A stretch of 64,000 nt of DNA from Otariodibacter oris (GTDB lineage Bacteria > Pseudomonadota > Gammaproteobacteria > Enterobacterales > Pasteurellaceae): NCBI RefSeq assembly GCF_009684715.1, contig NZ_CP016604.1, positions 573,262 to 637,261 of the forward strand. The letters run 5' to 3'. A model generated the notes under the pieces. It had not been told where the DNA came from. It did not search any database and saw nothing but the letters and a program-made list of their open reading frames with translations. The translations under genes and the position numbers were made by a program. This document shows, one piece after another, positions 37,050-47,830 of this stretch (the first letter of the stretch is position 1; every line of letters starts with the position of its first letter).

Positions 37050-39788
37050 TTAAAACTTGTAAGAAAGGTTTAATTTAAATGTTCTGCCTCGTGCAAAGTT
37101 ATTTTGATACTCTTTTACATAGCTATAATCACCGTTACTATTTGGAATTGGATGAATCGCATCAGAATATTGAGAAGCAGAGTCATTATTTGCATCAAGT
37201 GGGTTTACATATCTTCTATCAGTGACATTATCAACCGCTAATTTGATCATAAGATTTTCTGTTGGCTCATAAATCGCATAGAGATCATAAACCATTGGTT
37301 GATGATCGATTTCTTTATATTCTGCAATTGAACCTGCTTTATGGGTGGTATCCATATAGCCTGGGCATACTGGTCTATTTCTTTGATCATCAAAATAGAT
37401 TCTGCCACCACCTTCACAAATACCAATAGGGTCGTATTTACTTCGCTTACTTTTACCGTAGTATTTAGCAATAACACCTAGTGTTAGTTTGTTATCAAAG
37501 AATCTTGTTCCAAGCTCAAGAGAACCATAACTATTAGGTAAAATTGTGACTTTGGTTAAGCCAAAACTTTGAAGTTCTGCTTGGTCAGTATTGATATTGC
37601 TACCCGTTCTTGCTAAATCACTGTAAGAAGCAGGCTGATTTGTCATTTGTCTTGAATAGGCTAAGTTTGCAAAGAATTTGCCCATATCATAGCTTAATTC
37701 AGCTTCAAATCCTTTTACTTTGACTGGTACATCATAGTTTCTGTGGTAAATCGTCATAAGCGTTTGATAACCGAATACAGGGTTGATACCTCTTACTTGT
37801 ACCGCACGGTTTACGTTATGGATGAAGTTCTCAATTCTTGTTTCGTATCCTGTCAATTTATAACCGAGTCTATCATTTTCGGTTATTGCACCATCGATGA
37901 AACCATTAAAACCAAGTTGTTTTGTTTTAGCTGTTTCTGGCTGTAAATCTAAATTCATTCCTGCATCAGTTAGACTTGAGAAGAACATTTCTTGAATTGT
38001 CGGTACTCTATGTGTTTTGGAATACCCAATAAAAGGAGTGAAGTAGTTACTTACATTTGCAGTTAACATCGCAGAATAATTCACAAAATGATTTTTTACA
38101 GTATGATCATGTCTAAATGTTGGTCTTTTCTTATAACCTTCTTCTCTATCATATTCATATGTTTCATCAAATCTTTCTTGTTCTTCTTCCAACTCATGGA
38201 TCTGAGCAAGAATTTTTTCATGTTTTTCTTCTGCACCTTCGGAGTCTTCAGGAATACTTTCTAAGATCTCATCTAGCTCATCAATTTTACCTTGGATTTT
38301 ATAATATTCTTGATCGACAGAATTAAGACTTTCCCCCTTATTTTTATATTTTACTATGTTTATATTGTAATTTAGTGTGAACATATTCCAATCTAATTGG
38401 TTATCCCAATAAATTGTATTTAATCTCTGATTTCCTTTTGGAAAGAATGAGTTAGTTGGTAAAGAGGCATTAACCGTTTCATAGAGATTTAGATCTGTAC
38501 GAGTAGGATCATAGCCACCAGAAGTACTAAAGCATTCCGTATCTCCGTCATATTCACAAGGTTTAAAAATTCTTAGTTCATTAGGATAACGATTTTTAGA
38601 ATATTTATTTTTTAACCAGTTTACACCAGGAGTAATTGCTAAATTAGCCTCAAAAGGTAAATCAAATCTTAGTGTATTATTGATATCTAAGGTAGTTGAT
38701 TCATTTTTACCTGTTAAAGGCGCTGTAATTGTTCTGTTAATTATTGTACTTCCAACATCATAATTTTGTGTGTTTTTATTTTTTGCATAAAGGATATTAA
38801 AATCGACAAAGTTATTCTCAGGTAGGGTTAAATTATACTTAACTTGTTTTGTATCACCTTTAATTGTTCGTCCAGCTAAATGGTTAGTGGTTTTTCTATA
38901 TTGCAATTCAAGCAAGTTATAGTCATCAGCATATTCTGTTTTAAAAATATGACTAACTGGCTTTTGCTTTACTTTCTCGGGATCATAAGGGGTGATATCG
39001 TATAGTCTTTCAGAATCTATGCCATAACTGTTTATATAATCTCTTCTAATCTCTTCTGTTGCCGCTTCAGAAATTTCTCTATGAGTTTGTCCTCCGCCCA
39101 CTTTATAATTTTGAGTGATTGTTTTACGGCTTTGACCATATAACACACCAAGTGAACCACCATAATCAAAGATTTTCTTACCTGCAACAGCCATCATCCA
39201 TTCTGGTTTGGTATCGTTCGTACCGACTTGAGATTTGATCATTCCACCAACGTTTCTGTCAAATCTTAAAATATCATCAACACCAATCGTCTTGAAGTTA
39301 GAAGAACCCATGAGTGTATTGGCACCACTAGCACCATTAAATGATCCTCTATTCACTTCAACGCTAGTAATAAATGCAGGATCAATTGCAGCACCAAATT
39401 GAGAGCCAGCTCCACCTTTACCACCGGTATCGCCACCGCTACTGTAGAATGTTTGAGAAACGCCATCAACCATGGTATTGACTCGTCCAAATCCAGTTGC
39501 CCCTCTGATATTTACGCTAACTGCACCAGCGGCTTTATTCATTTGTGTGAATGTTCCAGGAGCTGAACGAATAATTTCATCTAAATTTTTATCAGATTTA
39601 TTGATCTCATCTCGGATACTAACAGCACCGCTTTTTTTGTATGTTTCTTCTCGTTCTTTAAAACCTTGAGTAATGACTTCAATGGTATCAAGTACCATAT
39701 CACCACCAATGTCATCTGCTGCATATGCCATTGACAATATATTGTTGATTACAGCGGTAGCAATGGCAGTTTTGACAAATTTCTTCAC
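37050..39788 (-). CDS. TonB-dependent outer-membrane receptor, haem/iron type (Hup-like)
   Basis: Outer-membrane gated barrel that imports an iron source using TonB energy. The start is GTG at 39788 (SD AGAGGATC), with a signal peptide ending MAYAADD. The plug (about 35-170) has DTIEVITQGF near its start as a possible TonB box, then SVNIRGATGFGRVNTMVDG. The barrel ends in the family signature RGRTFKLNLSYKF. At 912 residues it is close in size to H. influenzae Hup, as I recall it; ligand unproven (haem or haemoprotein most likely). Residues about 492-555 are an unusual Glu/Lys-rich helical insertion. A Fur box upstream indicates iron repression. Confidence 0.9.
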   Translation of the reverse strand: MKKFVKTAIATAVINNILSMAYAADDIGGDMVLDTIEVITQGFKEREETYKKSGAVSIRDEINKSDKNLDEIIRSAPGTFTQMNKAAGAVSVNIRGATGFGRVNTMVDGVSQTFYSSGGDTGGKGGAGSQFGAAIDPAFITSVEVNRGSFNGASGANTLMGSSNFKTIGVDDILRFDRNVGGMIKSQVGTNDTKPEWMMAVAGKKIFDYGGSLGVLYGQSRKTITQNYKVGGGQTHREISEAATEEIRRDYINSYGIDSERLYDITPYDPEKVKQKPVSHIFKTEYADDYNLLELQYRKTTNHLAGRTIKGDTKQVKYNLTLPENNFVDFNILYAKNKNTQNYDVGSTIINRTITAPLTGKNESTTLDINNTLRFDLPFEANLAITPGVNWLKNKYSKNRYPNELRIFKPCEYDGDTECFSTSGGYDPTRTDLNLYETVNASLPTNSFFPKGNQRLNTIYWDNQLDWNMFTLNYNINIVKYKNKGESLNSVDQEYYKIQGKIDELDEILESIPEDSEGAEEKHEKILAQIHELEEEQERFDETYEYDREEGYKKRPTFRHDHTVKNHFVNYSAMLTANVSNYFTPFIGYSKTHRVPTIQEMFFSSLTDAGMNLDLQPETAKTKQLGFNGFIDGAITENDRLGYKLTGYETRIENFIHNVNRAVQVRGINPVFGYQTLMTIYHRNYDVPVKVKGFEAELSYDMGKFFANLAYSRQMTNQPASYSDLARTGSNINTDQAELQSFGLTKVTILPNSYGSLELGTRFFDNKLTLGVIAKYYGKSKRSKYDPIGICEGGGRIYFDDQRNRPVCPGYMDTTHKAGSIAEYKEIDHQPMVYDLYAIYEPTENLMIKLAVDNVTDRRYVNPLDANNDSASQYSDAIHPIPNSNGDYSYVKEYQNNFARGRTFKLNLSYKF

Positions 39789-39863
39789 AATGGATCCTCT
39801 ATCGCATTTTATTTAGGAATATCGGTAGGTTGAATTGTATATTAGTTACCAATCAAAATAAAC

Positions 39864-39882
39864 GATAATCATTATCATTTGA
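39864..39882 (-). promoter_or_regulatory. Fur box upstream of the TonB-dependent receptor gene
   Basis: The minus strand reads AATGATAATGATTATC, matching the 3' 16 bases of the 19-bp Fur consensus GATAATGATAATCATTATC at all but one position (15 of 19 overall). It lies 75 bp upstream of the GTG start. The rest of the 313-bp gap to rlmKL holds nothing else I can identify. Confidence 0.75.
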
Positions 39883-40101
39883 TTACAAAATAACCATAAT
39901 AAAATTAGTGGTATTGGGAGTGCAAATTTTATCCATTTTTTTCTAAAGTATCAATAAAGATTGGTGCTTTATTTGTCATTATTAGATGCGAATTATTAGT
40001 AAACAGAGAAACTTATTTTTAGAGTATTCATTCATAAAATTCCCCTTTATCACAATACTTCCGTTATAATTCCTACTAATATTTAAAATAAAGATCAAAA
40101 G

Positions 40102-42240
40102 ATGACAACAGAAACAACCTATTTCGCAACCACTGCTCGTGGCTTTGAAGAAATGTTAAAAGCAGAATTAGAGCAAATCACTTCAGGACAATGTAAAGTC
40201 GCACAAGGTGGCGTTCACTTTACGACAGATCAAACGGGTATGTATAAAGCGTTATTACATAGCCGTTTAGCTTCTCGAATCCTGTTACCGCTAATTTCCA
40301 CTAAGATTTTTAGTGATAGTGATCTCTATGCGTCTATTGTCAGTTATGATTGGGTGAAATTAGTTGACGCTCGCGATACTTTTTTTGTCGATTTTAATGG
40401 GACAAATAGTGAAATACGCCACACACAATTTGGTGCAATGCGAGTAAAAGATGGTATTGTCGATTATTTTGAGCGTAAAGGTTTTGCTCGTCCAAGTGTT
40501 GATAAAATCTCTCCTGATATTCGCATCCACGTTTATTTAGATCGTGAAAATGTGATTGTTTCGCTCGATTTAAGTGGTGATGCGTTACACCTTCGTGGTT
40601 ATCGTGAAGATACGGGTAAAGCCCCACTGCGTGAAACATTGGCAGCTGCCATTATTTTACGTTCAGGTTGGGAAAAAGGTACGCCACTTGTGGATCCTAT
40701 GTGTGGCTCGGGAACCTTGTTGATCGAAGCAGCACAAATGCAAGCGAATATTGCGGCACAAATTAATCGTCAAAAATGGGGATTTGATTTTTGGAAAGGG
40801 CATCAACCAGCAGTATGGCAAGCAGTTTGGCAAGAGGCAAAAGATCTGCAAAATTCAACGGAAAAGTCACCGCTTGCGAACTTCTTTGGGTTCGATTTAG
40901 ATCACCGAGTCTTAGCTAAAGCAAAACAAAATGCGGAAAATGCGGGTGTTGCTGATTTAATTCAATGGCAACAAGGAGATGTCTCTGCATTAAAAAATCC
41001 AGTTCCCGATCAAATTGGTACTGTGGTGTGTAACCCTCCTTATGGGGAACGTTTAGGTACAACGCCAGCGCTTATCGCTCTTTATTCTGTTTTCGGGCAA
41101 CGCTTAAAACAACAATTTGCAGGGTGGAATGCATCAATTTTTAGTGGCGAACCAGATTTATTAAATTGTTTACGTTTACGTTCTTCTCGTCAATTTAAAG
41201 CAAAAAATGGACCTTTAGATTGTGTTCAAAAAAATTATTCAATCAGTGAAAGAAAAGTTTCTGAACAGGAAGAACTTAAATTTGAGCAAAATGGACAAGT
41301 TGCACAAGATTTCGCGAATCGCCTCACTAAAAATATCAAAAAAATTGAAAAATGGGCGAAACAACAAGGGCTTGAGGCTTATCGACTCTACGATGCCGAT
41401 TTACCCGAATATAATTTAGCCGTTGATCGTTACGGTGATCATATTGTGGTACAAGAGTATGCCGCTCCTAAAAATATTGATGAAAATAAAGCACGTCAGC
41501 GTTTATTAGATGCGGTATCGGCAACATTATATGTGACGGGTGTTGAAACCAATAAATTAGTCCTAAAAGTTCGTCAAAAGCAAAAAGGTACCAATCAATA
41601 TGAAAAATTAGCCAATAAGGGCGAGTACTTTTATGTTGAAGAGTATGGGGCGAAGTTGTGGGTTAATTTAACGGATTATCTTGATACAGGTTTATTCCTT
41701 GACCATCGTTTAACACGAAAAATGGTAGGGGAAATGGCAAAAGGGAAAACTTTCTTAAACCTATTTGCTTACACGGGATCTGCAACTATTCACGCTGCAC
41801 TCAATGGCGCTAAATCAACCACGACTGTTGATATGTCTAATACTTATTTGAATTGGGCTGAGCAGAATTTAGAGTTGAACGATTTATCTTTAAGAACTAA
41901 CCGCTTGATCCAATCTGATTGCTTACAATGGTTAGCAGAATGTCGAGAACGTTTTGAGGTGATTTTCGTTGATCCTCCAACATTTTCTAATTCAAAACGA
42001 ATGGAAAATAGTTGGGACGTGCAACGAGACCATATTGAACTTATGAGAAAGTTAAAACGCATTTTAACTCAAGATGGCACTATCGTTTTTTCTAATAATA
42101 AACGTGGTTTTAAAATGGATTTAGAGCGGTTAGCAGAGCTTGGATTGAGTGCTGAGAATATTACCAAGAAAACGTTACCTCTTGATTTTGAACGCAATCC
42201 GCATATTCATAATTGTTGGATTATCAAGAACGTAGCTTAA
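40102..42240 (+). CDS. rlmL: Bifunctional 23S rRNA methyltransferase RlmKL
   Basis: Fused enzyme: the N-terminal RlmL half makes m2G2445 and the C-terminal RlmK half makes m7G2069 in 23S rRNA. The 712 residues (E. coli 702) start with a THUMP region, then a first methyltransferase domain with [14 protein letters not shown] and the NPPYGER catalytic motif. The second domain has [14 protein letters not shown] and [12 protein letters not shown]. The ATG is at 40102. The TAA stop overlaps an exact uptake signal. trmL follows after 58 bp on the same strand. Confidence 0.96.
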   Translation: MTTETTYFATTARGFEEMLKAELEQITSGQCKVAQGGVHFTTDQTGMYKALLHSRLASRILLPLISTKIFSDSDLYASIVSYDWVKLVDARDTFFVDFNGTNSEIRHTQFGAMRVKDGIVDYFERKGFARPSVDKISPDIRIHVYLDRENVIVSLDLSGDALHLRGYREDTGKAPLRETLAAAIILRSGWEKGTPLVDPMCGSGTLLIEAAQMQANIAAQINRQKWGFDFWKGHQPAVWQAVWQEAKDLQNSTEKSPLANFFGFDLDHRVLAKAKQNAENAGVADLIQWQQGDVSALKNPVPDQIGTVVCNPPYGERLGTTPALIALYSVFGQRLKQQFAGWNASIFSGEPDLLNCLRLRSSRQFKAKNGPLDCVQKNYSISERKVSEQEELKFEQNGQVAQDFANRLTKNIKKIEKWAKQQGLEAYRLYDADLPEYNLAVDRYGDHIVVQEYAAPKNIDENKARQRLLDAVSATLYVTGVETNKLVLKVRQKQKGTNQYEKLANKGEYFYVEEYGAKLWVNLTDYLDTGLFLDHRLTRKMVGEMAKGKTFLNLFAYTGSATIHAALNGAKSTTTVDMSNTYLNWAEQNLELNDLSLRTNRLIQSDCLQWLAECRERFEVIFVDPPTFSNSKRMENSWDVQRDHIELMRKLKRILTQDGTIVFSNNKRGFKMDLERLAELGLSAENITKKTLPLDFERNPHIHNCWIIKNVA

Positions 42241-42298
42241 CAAGCGGTTAGATTGATCCAATATTTTGTAAAAATAGAAAATATAGAAGAAGTAAAAG

Positions 42299-42778
42299 AT
42301 GTTAGATATTGTTTTATTTGAACCTGAAATTCCGCAAAATAGCGGCAATATTATTCGTTTATGTGCAAACTGTGGCTTTCGTTTGCATATGATCGAGCCA
42401 TTTGGTTTTACTTGGGATGATAAAAAATTACGTCGTTCAGGCCTTGATTATCACGAGTTTGTTGATATTCAGAAATATCACAGTTTTGAAGATTTTCTCG
42501 CGAAAGCACAACCAAAGCGATTGTTTGCATTAACAACCAAAGGCGAGCCTAACCATAGCGAAGTGCAATACGAACTTGGTGATTTTTTAATGTTTGGACC
42601 TGAAAGTCGAGGTATTCCAAAAGACATTTTAGATACCTTACCAATGTCGCAAAAAATTCGTATTCCAATGTGCAAGGATAGTCGCAGTATGAATTTATCT
42701 AATTCTGTGGCGGTCGTTGTGTACGAGGCTTGGCGACAATTTGGTTACCAAAATTCAGTGCCTCGCCAAAATATTTAG
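42299..42778 (+). CDS. trmL: tRNA (cytidine(34)-2'-O)-methyltransferase TrmL
   Basis: SPOUT-family SAM methyltransferase that modifies the wobble base of tRNA-Leu isoacceptors. The 159-residue protein is the minimal SPOUT fold. It starts [24 protein letters not shown], and its knot contains [11 protein letters not shown] and [21 protein letters not shown], the typical SAM pocket. The SD (GAAGAAGTAAAAG) is moderate. It is convergent with plsY, 11 bp apart. Confidence 0.96.
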   Translation: MLDIVLFEPEIPQNSGNIIRLCANCGFRLHMIEPFGFTWDDKKLRRSGLDYHEFVDIQKYHSFEDFLAKAQPKRLFALTTKGEPNHSEVQYELGDFLMFGPESRGIPKDILDTLPMSQKIRIPMCKDSRSMNLSNSVAVVVYEAWRQFGYQNSVPRQNI

Positions 42779-42789
42779 TTGTGGCTTTT

Positions 42790-43395
42790 TTAGTTATGAC
42801 GTAGTAGTGATTTCTGCCATAATTTATCTTCCTGACCCCGCCATAAACGCTGAATATTATCGTGATGGCGGTAAACCAACAAACAGCAGACTAAAGCAAC
42901 AGGGAAGGTAAATTCTGGTGCGAACCACCAAACATAGAATGGCACAACAATTGCTGTGACGACAGCACTTAATGAAGAATAACCAAAGAGTAAGAAGATA
43001 ATTAGCCAACTGCCAAAGGCTAGGCCAGCAATGGTATAACCTATAGGGAAAATTGCTCCAAAAGCAGTTGCGACACCTTTTCCACCTCTAAATTGAAAAA
43101 AGATTGGAAAAATATGTCCGAGGCAAGTTGCTAATGCGATGAAGCCAATTTCAGTTGGTCGCAATCCTAAATAAATTGCAATTGAAACGGGCAAGAATCC
43201 TTTTAATACATCAAAAAGTAAGACGCCTAACGCAGAAAGTTTTCCTCCAATTCTTAGCACATTCGTTGCGCCTGGATTGTGAGAACCTTGGGTTCTAGGA
43301 TCAGGTAATCCTGCTAGACGACAGAAAATAATAGCACTAGAGATTGAACCTAAGAGATAGGATCCTGCGATGAGAGAATAGGCAGTAATGCTCAT
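42790..43395 (-). CDS. plsY: Acyl-phosphate:glycerol-3-phosphate acyltransferase PlsY
   Basis: Inner-membrane acyltransferase that makes lysophosphatidate from acyl-phosphate (with PlsX). The ATG at 43395 follows AAGGAAAAAT and gives 201 residues (E. coli 205). A longer frame from 43488 would run over the folB start region and adds 31 unlikely residues. Typical motifs are [22 protein letters not shown] and [12 protein letters not shown], within about five hydrophobic segments. It is divergent from folB; the 69-bp gap carries both promoters. Confidence 0.95.
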   Translation of the reverse strand: MSITAYSLIAGSYLLGSISSAIIFCRLAGLPDPRTQGSHNPGATNVLRIGGKLSALGVLLFDVLKGFLPVSIAIYLGLRPTEIGFIALATCLGHIFPIFFQFRGGKGVATAFGAIFPIGYTIAGLAFGSWLIIFLLFGYSSLSAVVTAIVVPFYVWWFAPEFTFPVALVCCLLVYRHHDNIQRLWRGQEDKLWQKSLLRHN

Positions 43396-43464
43396 ATTTT
43401 TCCTTATTGATGAAATGATTATGCTATATTCTACCTGAAGTTTTGAAAAACAAGGAAATAAAAA

Positions 43465-43821
43465 ATGCGTGACAAAGTTTTTATCCATGAATTAACTGCA
43501 TTTGCTTCTATTGGTGCTTATGAATGGGAGCATACGATTAAACAACGATTAGTTTTCAATATTGAAATGGTGTGGGATTTTACTCAAGCAGTGGAATCTG
43601 AAGATGTCAGTTTTTGTTTAAATTATGCCGAAGTTTCCCAAAAAATCTTAGATTTTGTCGAAAATACGCCATTCAAATTAGTCGAAACGGTTGCGTATAA
43701 AGTTGCTGACTTATTACAAAATACATATAAAATACAATGGCTTCGTATTGAGTTACACAAACCCAAAGCAGTGGCACAAGCAGCTAGCGTTGGTGTCATT
43801 GTTGAAAGAGGAAATGCATAA
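43465..43821 (+). CDS. folB: Dihydroneopterin aldolase FolB
   Basis: Cytoplasmic enzyme of folate synthesis that splits dihydroneopterin to 6-hydroxymethyl-dihydropterin and glycolaldehyde. The 118-residue T-fold protein has [20 protein letters not shown] with the conserved pterin-site residues, [10 protein letters not shown], and the family's catalytic Lys in LHKPKAV. Its TAA shares one base with the next ATG (cdd), so the two genes are coupled although their pathways differ. Other fol genes are not near. Confidence 0.95.
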   Translation: MRDKVFIHELTAFASIGAYEWEHTIKQRLVFNIEMVWDFTQAVESEDVSFCLNYAEVSQKILDFVENTPFKLVETVAYKVADLLQNTYKIQWLRIELHKPKAVAQAASVGVIVERGNA

Positions 43822-44720
43822 TGGATATGGTAAAAAATGATGTTTTAATACGCTTAGAGCAATTGTTAGCTGATACTGATGAAAATGTGGTAAGACAGAT
43901 TGTTGAGTTTCTCATATCCCAAAATCTTGTGGGCAAAATTAATCGATCTGATGTTGAAAATTTGCGCACACAATTTGATCTTTCAACGGTTGAACTTGCC
44001 TTAGCTTGTTTACCTATAGCAGCTTGTTATGCCACTGTACCTGTTTCTCATTTTTATGTAGGGGCAGTTGCGATTGGAGAATCGGGTAATTTTTATTTTG
44101 GTGCTAACCAAGAATTTGCTAAAGATGCCATTCAACAATCTGTTCATGCAGAGCAAAGTGCTATTTCTCATGCATGGTTAGAAGGGGAAAAATCGGTAAC
44201 TGATGTTGTCGTAAACTATACACCTTGTGGCCACTGTCGCCAATTTATGAATGAGCTTAATACCTCATCTGAATTAAAAATTCATTTACCACATAGCCAA
44301 AATAATTTATTACACAGTTATTTACCAGATGCATTTGGTCCTAAAAATTTAGACATTGATTTACTGATGTTTGATGCTCAACAGCAAGATTTTACACCAC
44401 AAGGTGATGAATTAGTTCAATCGGCAATTAACGCAGCAAGTTTATCTTATGCTCCTTACAGTGATGCTTTTAGTGGTATTGCGTTGCAAGTTGGTGACAA
44501 AATTGTGACTGGTCGATATATTGAAAATGCGGCATTTAATCCAAGCTTTTTACCTTTGCAATGTGCGTTAAACTATTCGAGATTGCAAGGTTACCAAAAT
44601 AGTCAAGTGACTCGTATTGTATTAGCCGAAAAGGATGCGGTTTTAAGTCACAAAAATATCACCGCATCTTTAGCACAAAGTCTGCTTGGGTTGGAAATAG
44701 AGTATGTCCAATTAAGTTAA
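43821..44720 (+). CDS. cdd: Cytidine deaminase (dimeric type)
   Basis: Zinc enzyme converting cytidine and deoxycytidine to uridine and deoxyuridine. The 299 residues represent the long, dimeric E. coli type with an active N-terminal half and an inactive C-terminal copy. The active site has HAEQSA (zinc His and catalytic Glu) and TPCGHCRQF (two zinc Cys). The degenerate second copy lacks these ligands. The ATG at 43821 lies 9 bases after AGAGG. It could feed the nucleoside salvage genes located 3-6 kb away. Confidence 0.96.
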   Translation: MDMVKNDVLIRLEQLLADTDENVVRQIVEFLISQNLVGKINRSDVENLRTQFDLSTVELALACLPIAACYATVPVSHFYVGAVAIGESGNFYFGANQEFAKDAIQQSVHAEQSAISHAWLEGEKSVTDVVVNYTPCGHCRQFMNELNTSSELKIHLPHSQNNLLHSYLPDAFGPKNLDIDLLMFDAQQQDFTPQGDELVQSAINAASLSYAPYSDAFSGIALQVGDKIVTGRYIENAAFNPSFLPLQCALNYSRLQGYQNSQVTRIVLAEKDAVLSHKNITASLAQSLLGLEIEYVQLS

Positions 44721-44870
44721 ACTAATTGATTATCTTACATAAAATTTGATTAAAGCTAAGAAAATGTAAAATAAGTTGCAGATGAAAACATAAATTGTCA
44801 ATAAAATGATATAATTTTTTACTAGGATAGTACTGTACAAACTAACTATAAATCTTTGTAAGGGTAAAAC

Positions 44871-45587
44871 ATGGAAAATCCACAAATTTTAATTGTTGAA
44901 GATGAAGTGGTGACACGAAATACATTAAAAAGTATTTTCGAAGCTGAAGGATATGATGTATTTGAAGCGAGTAATGGTGTTGAAATGCACTCTGTATTGA
45001 GTAGCAGAGAGATACATTTGGTGATTATGGATATTAATTTACCCGGAAAAAATGGTCTCATGTTGGCTCGAGAATTACGTGAGAATACGGATATTGCGTT
45101 AATGTTTTTAACGGGGAGAGATAATGAGGTTGATAAAATCCTTGGGCTAGAAATTGGTGCCGATGATTATATCACCAAACCATTTAATCCTCGTGAGCTA
45201 ACAATTAGAGCTAGAAACTTATTGCAACGCACAATGTTCGAAAAAGACAAAGCGGATAAGGAAAGTAAAGCAATTGATAGTTATCGATTCAATGGCTGGA
45301 TGTTGGATATTAATAGCCGTAGCTTGATTAACCCTGAAGGAGAGGTGATTAAATTACCTCGTAGTGAATTTAGAGCCTTATTACAGTTTTGTGAAAATCC
45401 AGGTAAAATTCAAACCCGCGATGATTTGTTAAAACGTATGACTGGTCGCGAATTAAAACCACATGACCGTACCGTTGATGTAACAATTCGACGTATTCGT
45501 AAACATTTTGAAGATCATGCCGATACACCCGAAATTATTGTGACCATTCATGGAGAAGGGTATCGTTTTTGCGGTGAGTTGGAGTAG
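44871..45587 (+). CDS. arcA: Two-component response regulator ArcA
   Basis: OmpR/PhoB-type regulator of the Arc system that represses aerobic metabolism under low oxygen when phosphorylated by ArcB. The 238-residue protein has the receiver domain with E10-D11 and phospho-acceptor D54 ([12 protein letters not shown]), a conserved Lys in [11 protein letters not shown], and a C-terminal winged helix ending ETPIVT-like [13 protein letters not shown]. No arcB is nearby, as in other gamma-proteobacteria. It has its own 150-bp upstream region and a terminator. Confidence 0.97.
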   Translation: MENPQILIVEDEVVTRNTLKSIFEAEGYDVFEASNGVEMHSVLSSREIHLVIMDINLPGKNGLMLARELRENTDIALMFLTGRDNEVDKILGLEIGADDYITKPFNPRELTIRARNLLQRTMFEKDKADKESKAIDSYRFNGWMLDINSRSLINPEGEVIKLPRSEFRALLQFCENPGKIQTRDDLLKRMTGRELKPHDRTVDVTIRRIRKHFEDHADTPEIIVTIHGEGYRFCGELE

Positions 45588-45613
45588 ATAAAATTATACT
45601 TAACTAAAACATA

Positions 45614-45644
45614 AAAATCCCTATGTATGAAACATAGGGATTTT
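45614..45644. terminator. Bidirectional terminator between arcA and the LLM oxidoreductase gene
   Basis: A 13-bp perfect stem (AAAATCCCTATGT / ACATAGGGATTTT) with a five-base loop sits between convergent genes. The A-rich and T-rich arms supply the tails on both strands. Confidence 0.85.
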
Positions 45645-45663
45645 AAAAATATTGTTATTCAAA

Positions 45664-46701
45664 TTACTTTTTCAAAGCTTCTCTCACTTTCGGAGCAATT
45701 TTATCTCCATATATCTCAATTGATTTCATCATTGTTGCATGATCTGGAGCACCTACATCCATATGAGCTGAAAAACGAGTAAGCCCTAGAACTTCAATTG
45801 CTTCAATTATTTTTTCAGTAGCATGACTTGCATCGCCTACAATTAAATGTCCTAGTTTTTTACGACCATAATCATACTGTATTCTTTGGTATGGTGGCCA
45901 GTTTCTACTTGCTCCAGTTCTATTTCGTTGTTCTGCATATAATGGAAAATATGAATCAGCTATTTCTTGATCATTTTCTCCAAACAAAGAGTGCATATGA
46001 ACCCCTACTTGGTAATCTTTTATATCATTACCAGCGTGTACCCACGCTTGTTTATAGTATTCAAATAATGGTTTAAATCTATCAATTGTGCCTCCAATAA
46101 TAGCAAACATGACAGGTAAACGTAAGCTAGCAGCTCTAATTACAGATTCTGGTGTACCTCCTACTGCTACCCATATTGGTATGTTACCATTTTTAGGCTG
46201 AGGATAAATTGGCTGATTATTTAATGATGGTCTGTATTCCCCTTTCCAAGAAATTGTTTCTTTTTCGTTTAATTCAAGTAAAAGGTTTAGCTTTTCTTCA
46301 AAAAGAGCATCGTAGTTTTTTAATTCATAACCAAACACGGGAAATGATTCAATAAATGAACCTCTACCTGCCATTATTTCAGCTCTACCATCTGATAATA
46401 AATCAACCATTGCAAAGTCTTTATACAATTTTACAGGGTCTGCAGAACTGATTATAGAAACCGCACTACTTAATTTTATATTTTTTGTAACAGGTGCTAC
46501 AGCAGCTAAAAATATTTCGGGTGAAGATACTGCATATTCCTCTCTGTGATGTTCTCCAATAGCAAAGAAATCTAAACCAACCTCATCCATCAATTTAACT
46601 TCTTCCACCATTTCTTGCATTCTTTTGGCAGGTGATTTTGCTTTTCCTGTTTTAGGGTCTATTTGCAAGTCCCCAAACATATCTATACCTAATTCTATCA
46701 T
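45664..46701 (-). CDS. LLM class flavin-dependent oxidoreductase (bacterial luciferase-like)
   Basis: FMN- or F420-type monooxygenase fold (luciferase-like TIM barrel), 345 residues. It has DFFAIGEHHREEYAVSSPE at the flavin site, LSSAVSIISSADPVK, GRAEIMAGRGSF and PIWVAVGGTPESV, which place it among the uncharacterised FMN-dependent members. The substrate cannot be assigned. It starts at ATG after AGGATAATAAC. The codons look more AT-rich than in arcA and deoD, so recent gain is possible. The 271-bp region upstream holds only a weak Fur-like half site and an uptake-signal-like motif. Confidence 0.9.
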   Translation of the reverse strand: MIELGIDMFGDLQIDPKTGKAKSPAKRMQEMVEEVKLMDEVGLDFFAIGEHHREEYAVSSPEIFLAAVAPVTKNIKLSSAVSIISSADPVKLYKDFAMVDLLSDGRAEIMAGRGSFIESFPVFGYELKNYDALFEEKLNLLLELNEKETISWKGEYRPSLNNQPIYPQPKNGNIPIWVAVGGTPESVIRAASLRLPVMFAIIGGTIDRFKPLFEYYKQAWVHAGNDIKDYQVGVHMHSLFGENDQEIADSYFPLYAEQRNRTGASRNWPPYQRIQYDYGRKKLGHLIVGDASHATEKIIEAIEVLGLTRFSAHMDVGAPDHATMMKSIEIYGDKIAPKVREALKK

Positions 46702-46972
46702 GTTATTATCCTATTAAAATTTCCAATATTTTTAATACAATTATTGTATCTGCCATTACATCAAACATTTAAAATAAGAAAAAGTTCATAAATAATTATC
46801 ATTTAGTATAAAGTTAATGTGGCTTTTAACATTGCCTGTGAATGTTTAAACAATTTATTGGGAGTAGTGGTGATTTTTGTAAATTGGAGGGATTATTCTA
46901 GGCAAAATAAGGATAAATCATTCGAATCTATGTTATAGATAAGCGGTTAGATTCGAACGATTTTTTGCAATT

Positions 46973-47692
46973 TTATTCAGCTTTATCGCCAATTAAAACA
47001 GATTCTAATGCGATTTCAATCATATCATTAAAAGTTAATTGACGTTCTTCTGCTGTTGTTTGTTCATGAGTACGAATGTGATCGGATACAGTACAAATTG
47101 TTAAGGCTTTTGCTCCAAATTCAGATGCAACGCCATAAATACCAGCAGCTTCCATTTCAACACCTAAAATGCCATATTTTTCCATTACATCAAACATTTC
47201 TACATCGGGTGTATAGAATAAATCTGCTGAATATAAATTACCGACACGTACCTTCACGCCTTTTTCTTTAGCCGCTTGTACTGCAGCAAGGGTCATATCA
47301 AAATCAGCGATTGCAGCAAAGTCATTATCTTTAAAACGAATACGATTTACTTTAGAGTCTGTACAAGCACCCATCCCAATAACCACATCACGTAATTTAA
47401 CATCTGGACGGACAGCACCACATGAACCTACACGGATAATTTTTTTAACGCCATATTCAGTAATTAATTCTTTGGCATAAATTGAGCAAGATGGAATACC
47501 CATACCATGTCCCATTACTGAAATTTTACGACCTTTGTAAGTACCAGTATAACCAAACATATTGCGGACATCGGTCACTTGTTTTGGATTTTCCAAGAAT
47601 GTTTCTGCGATATATTTTGCACGAAGTGGGTCACCTGGCATTAATACAACATCAGCGAAAGCACCTTCAGGTGCATTAATATGTGGAGTCAT
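46973..47692 (-). CDS. deoD: Purine nucleoside phosphorylase DeoD
   Basis: Hexameric phosphorylase that splits purine (deoxy)nucleosides to the base and (deoxy)ribose-1-phosphate. The 239 residues equal the E. coli enzyme. It starts [25 protein letters not shown]; it has [14 protein letters not shown], the phosphate site [14 protein letters not shown], and the catalytic Asp in [13 protein letters not shown] follows CGAGGAAAATAAC. It is the last gene of the nupC-type transporter - deoC - deoD run on the minus strand. Confidence 0.96.
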   Translation of the reverse strand: MTPHINAPEGAFADVVLMPGDPLRAKYIAETFLENPKQVTDVRNMFGYTGTYKGRKISVMGHGMGIPSCSIYAKELITEYGVKKIIRVGSCGAVRPDVKLRDVVIGMGACTDSKVNRIRFKDNDFAAIADFDMTLAAVQAAKEKGVKVRVGNLYSADLFYTPDVEMFDVMEKYGILGVEMEAAGIYGVASEFGAKALTICTVSDHIRTHEQTTAEERQLTFNDMIEIALESVLIGDKAE

Positions 47693-47830
47693 GTTATTTT
47701 CCTCGTTAGTTAAAAAATAGGGCTTTCAATCATTGGCATCATTAATGGCAATAGTTGAAATGTTAAATGAGTGATGTTTTACAAAATAATATAGCTATCT
47801 TACCGCTTACATCACTCTTTAATATTGATA

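Noticed and set aside
46740-46830. Fur box upstream of the LLM oxidoreductase gene (AATGATAATTATTTA on the minus strand)
   Set aside because: Only about 12 of 19 positions match; in such AT-rich DNA this is within chance.
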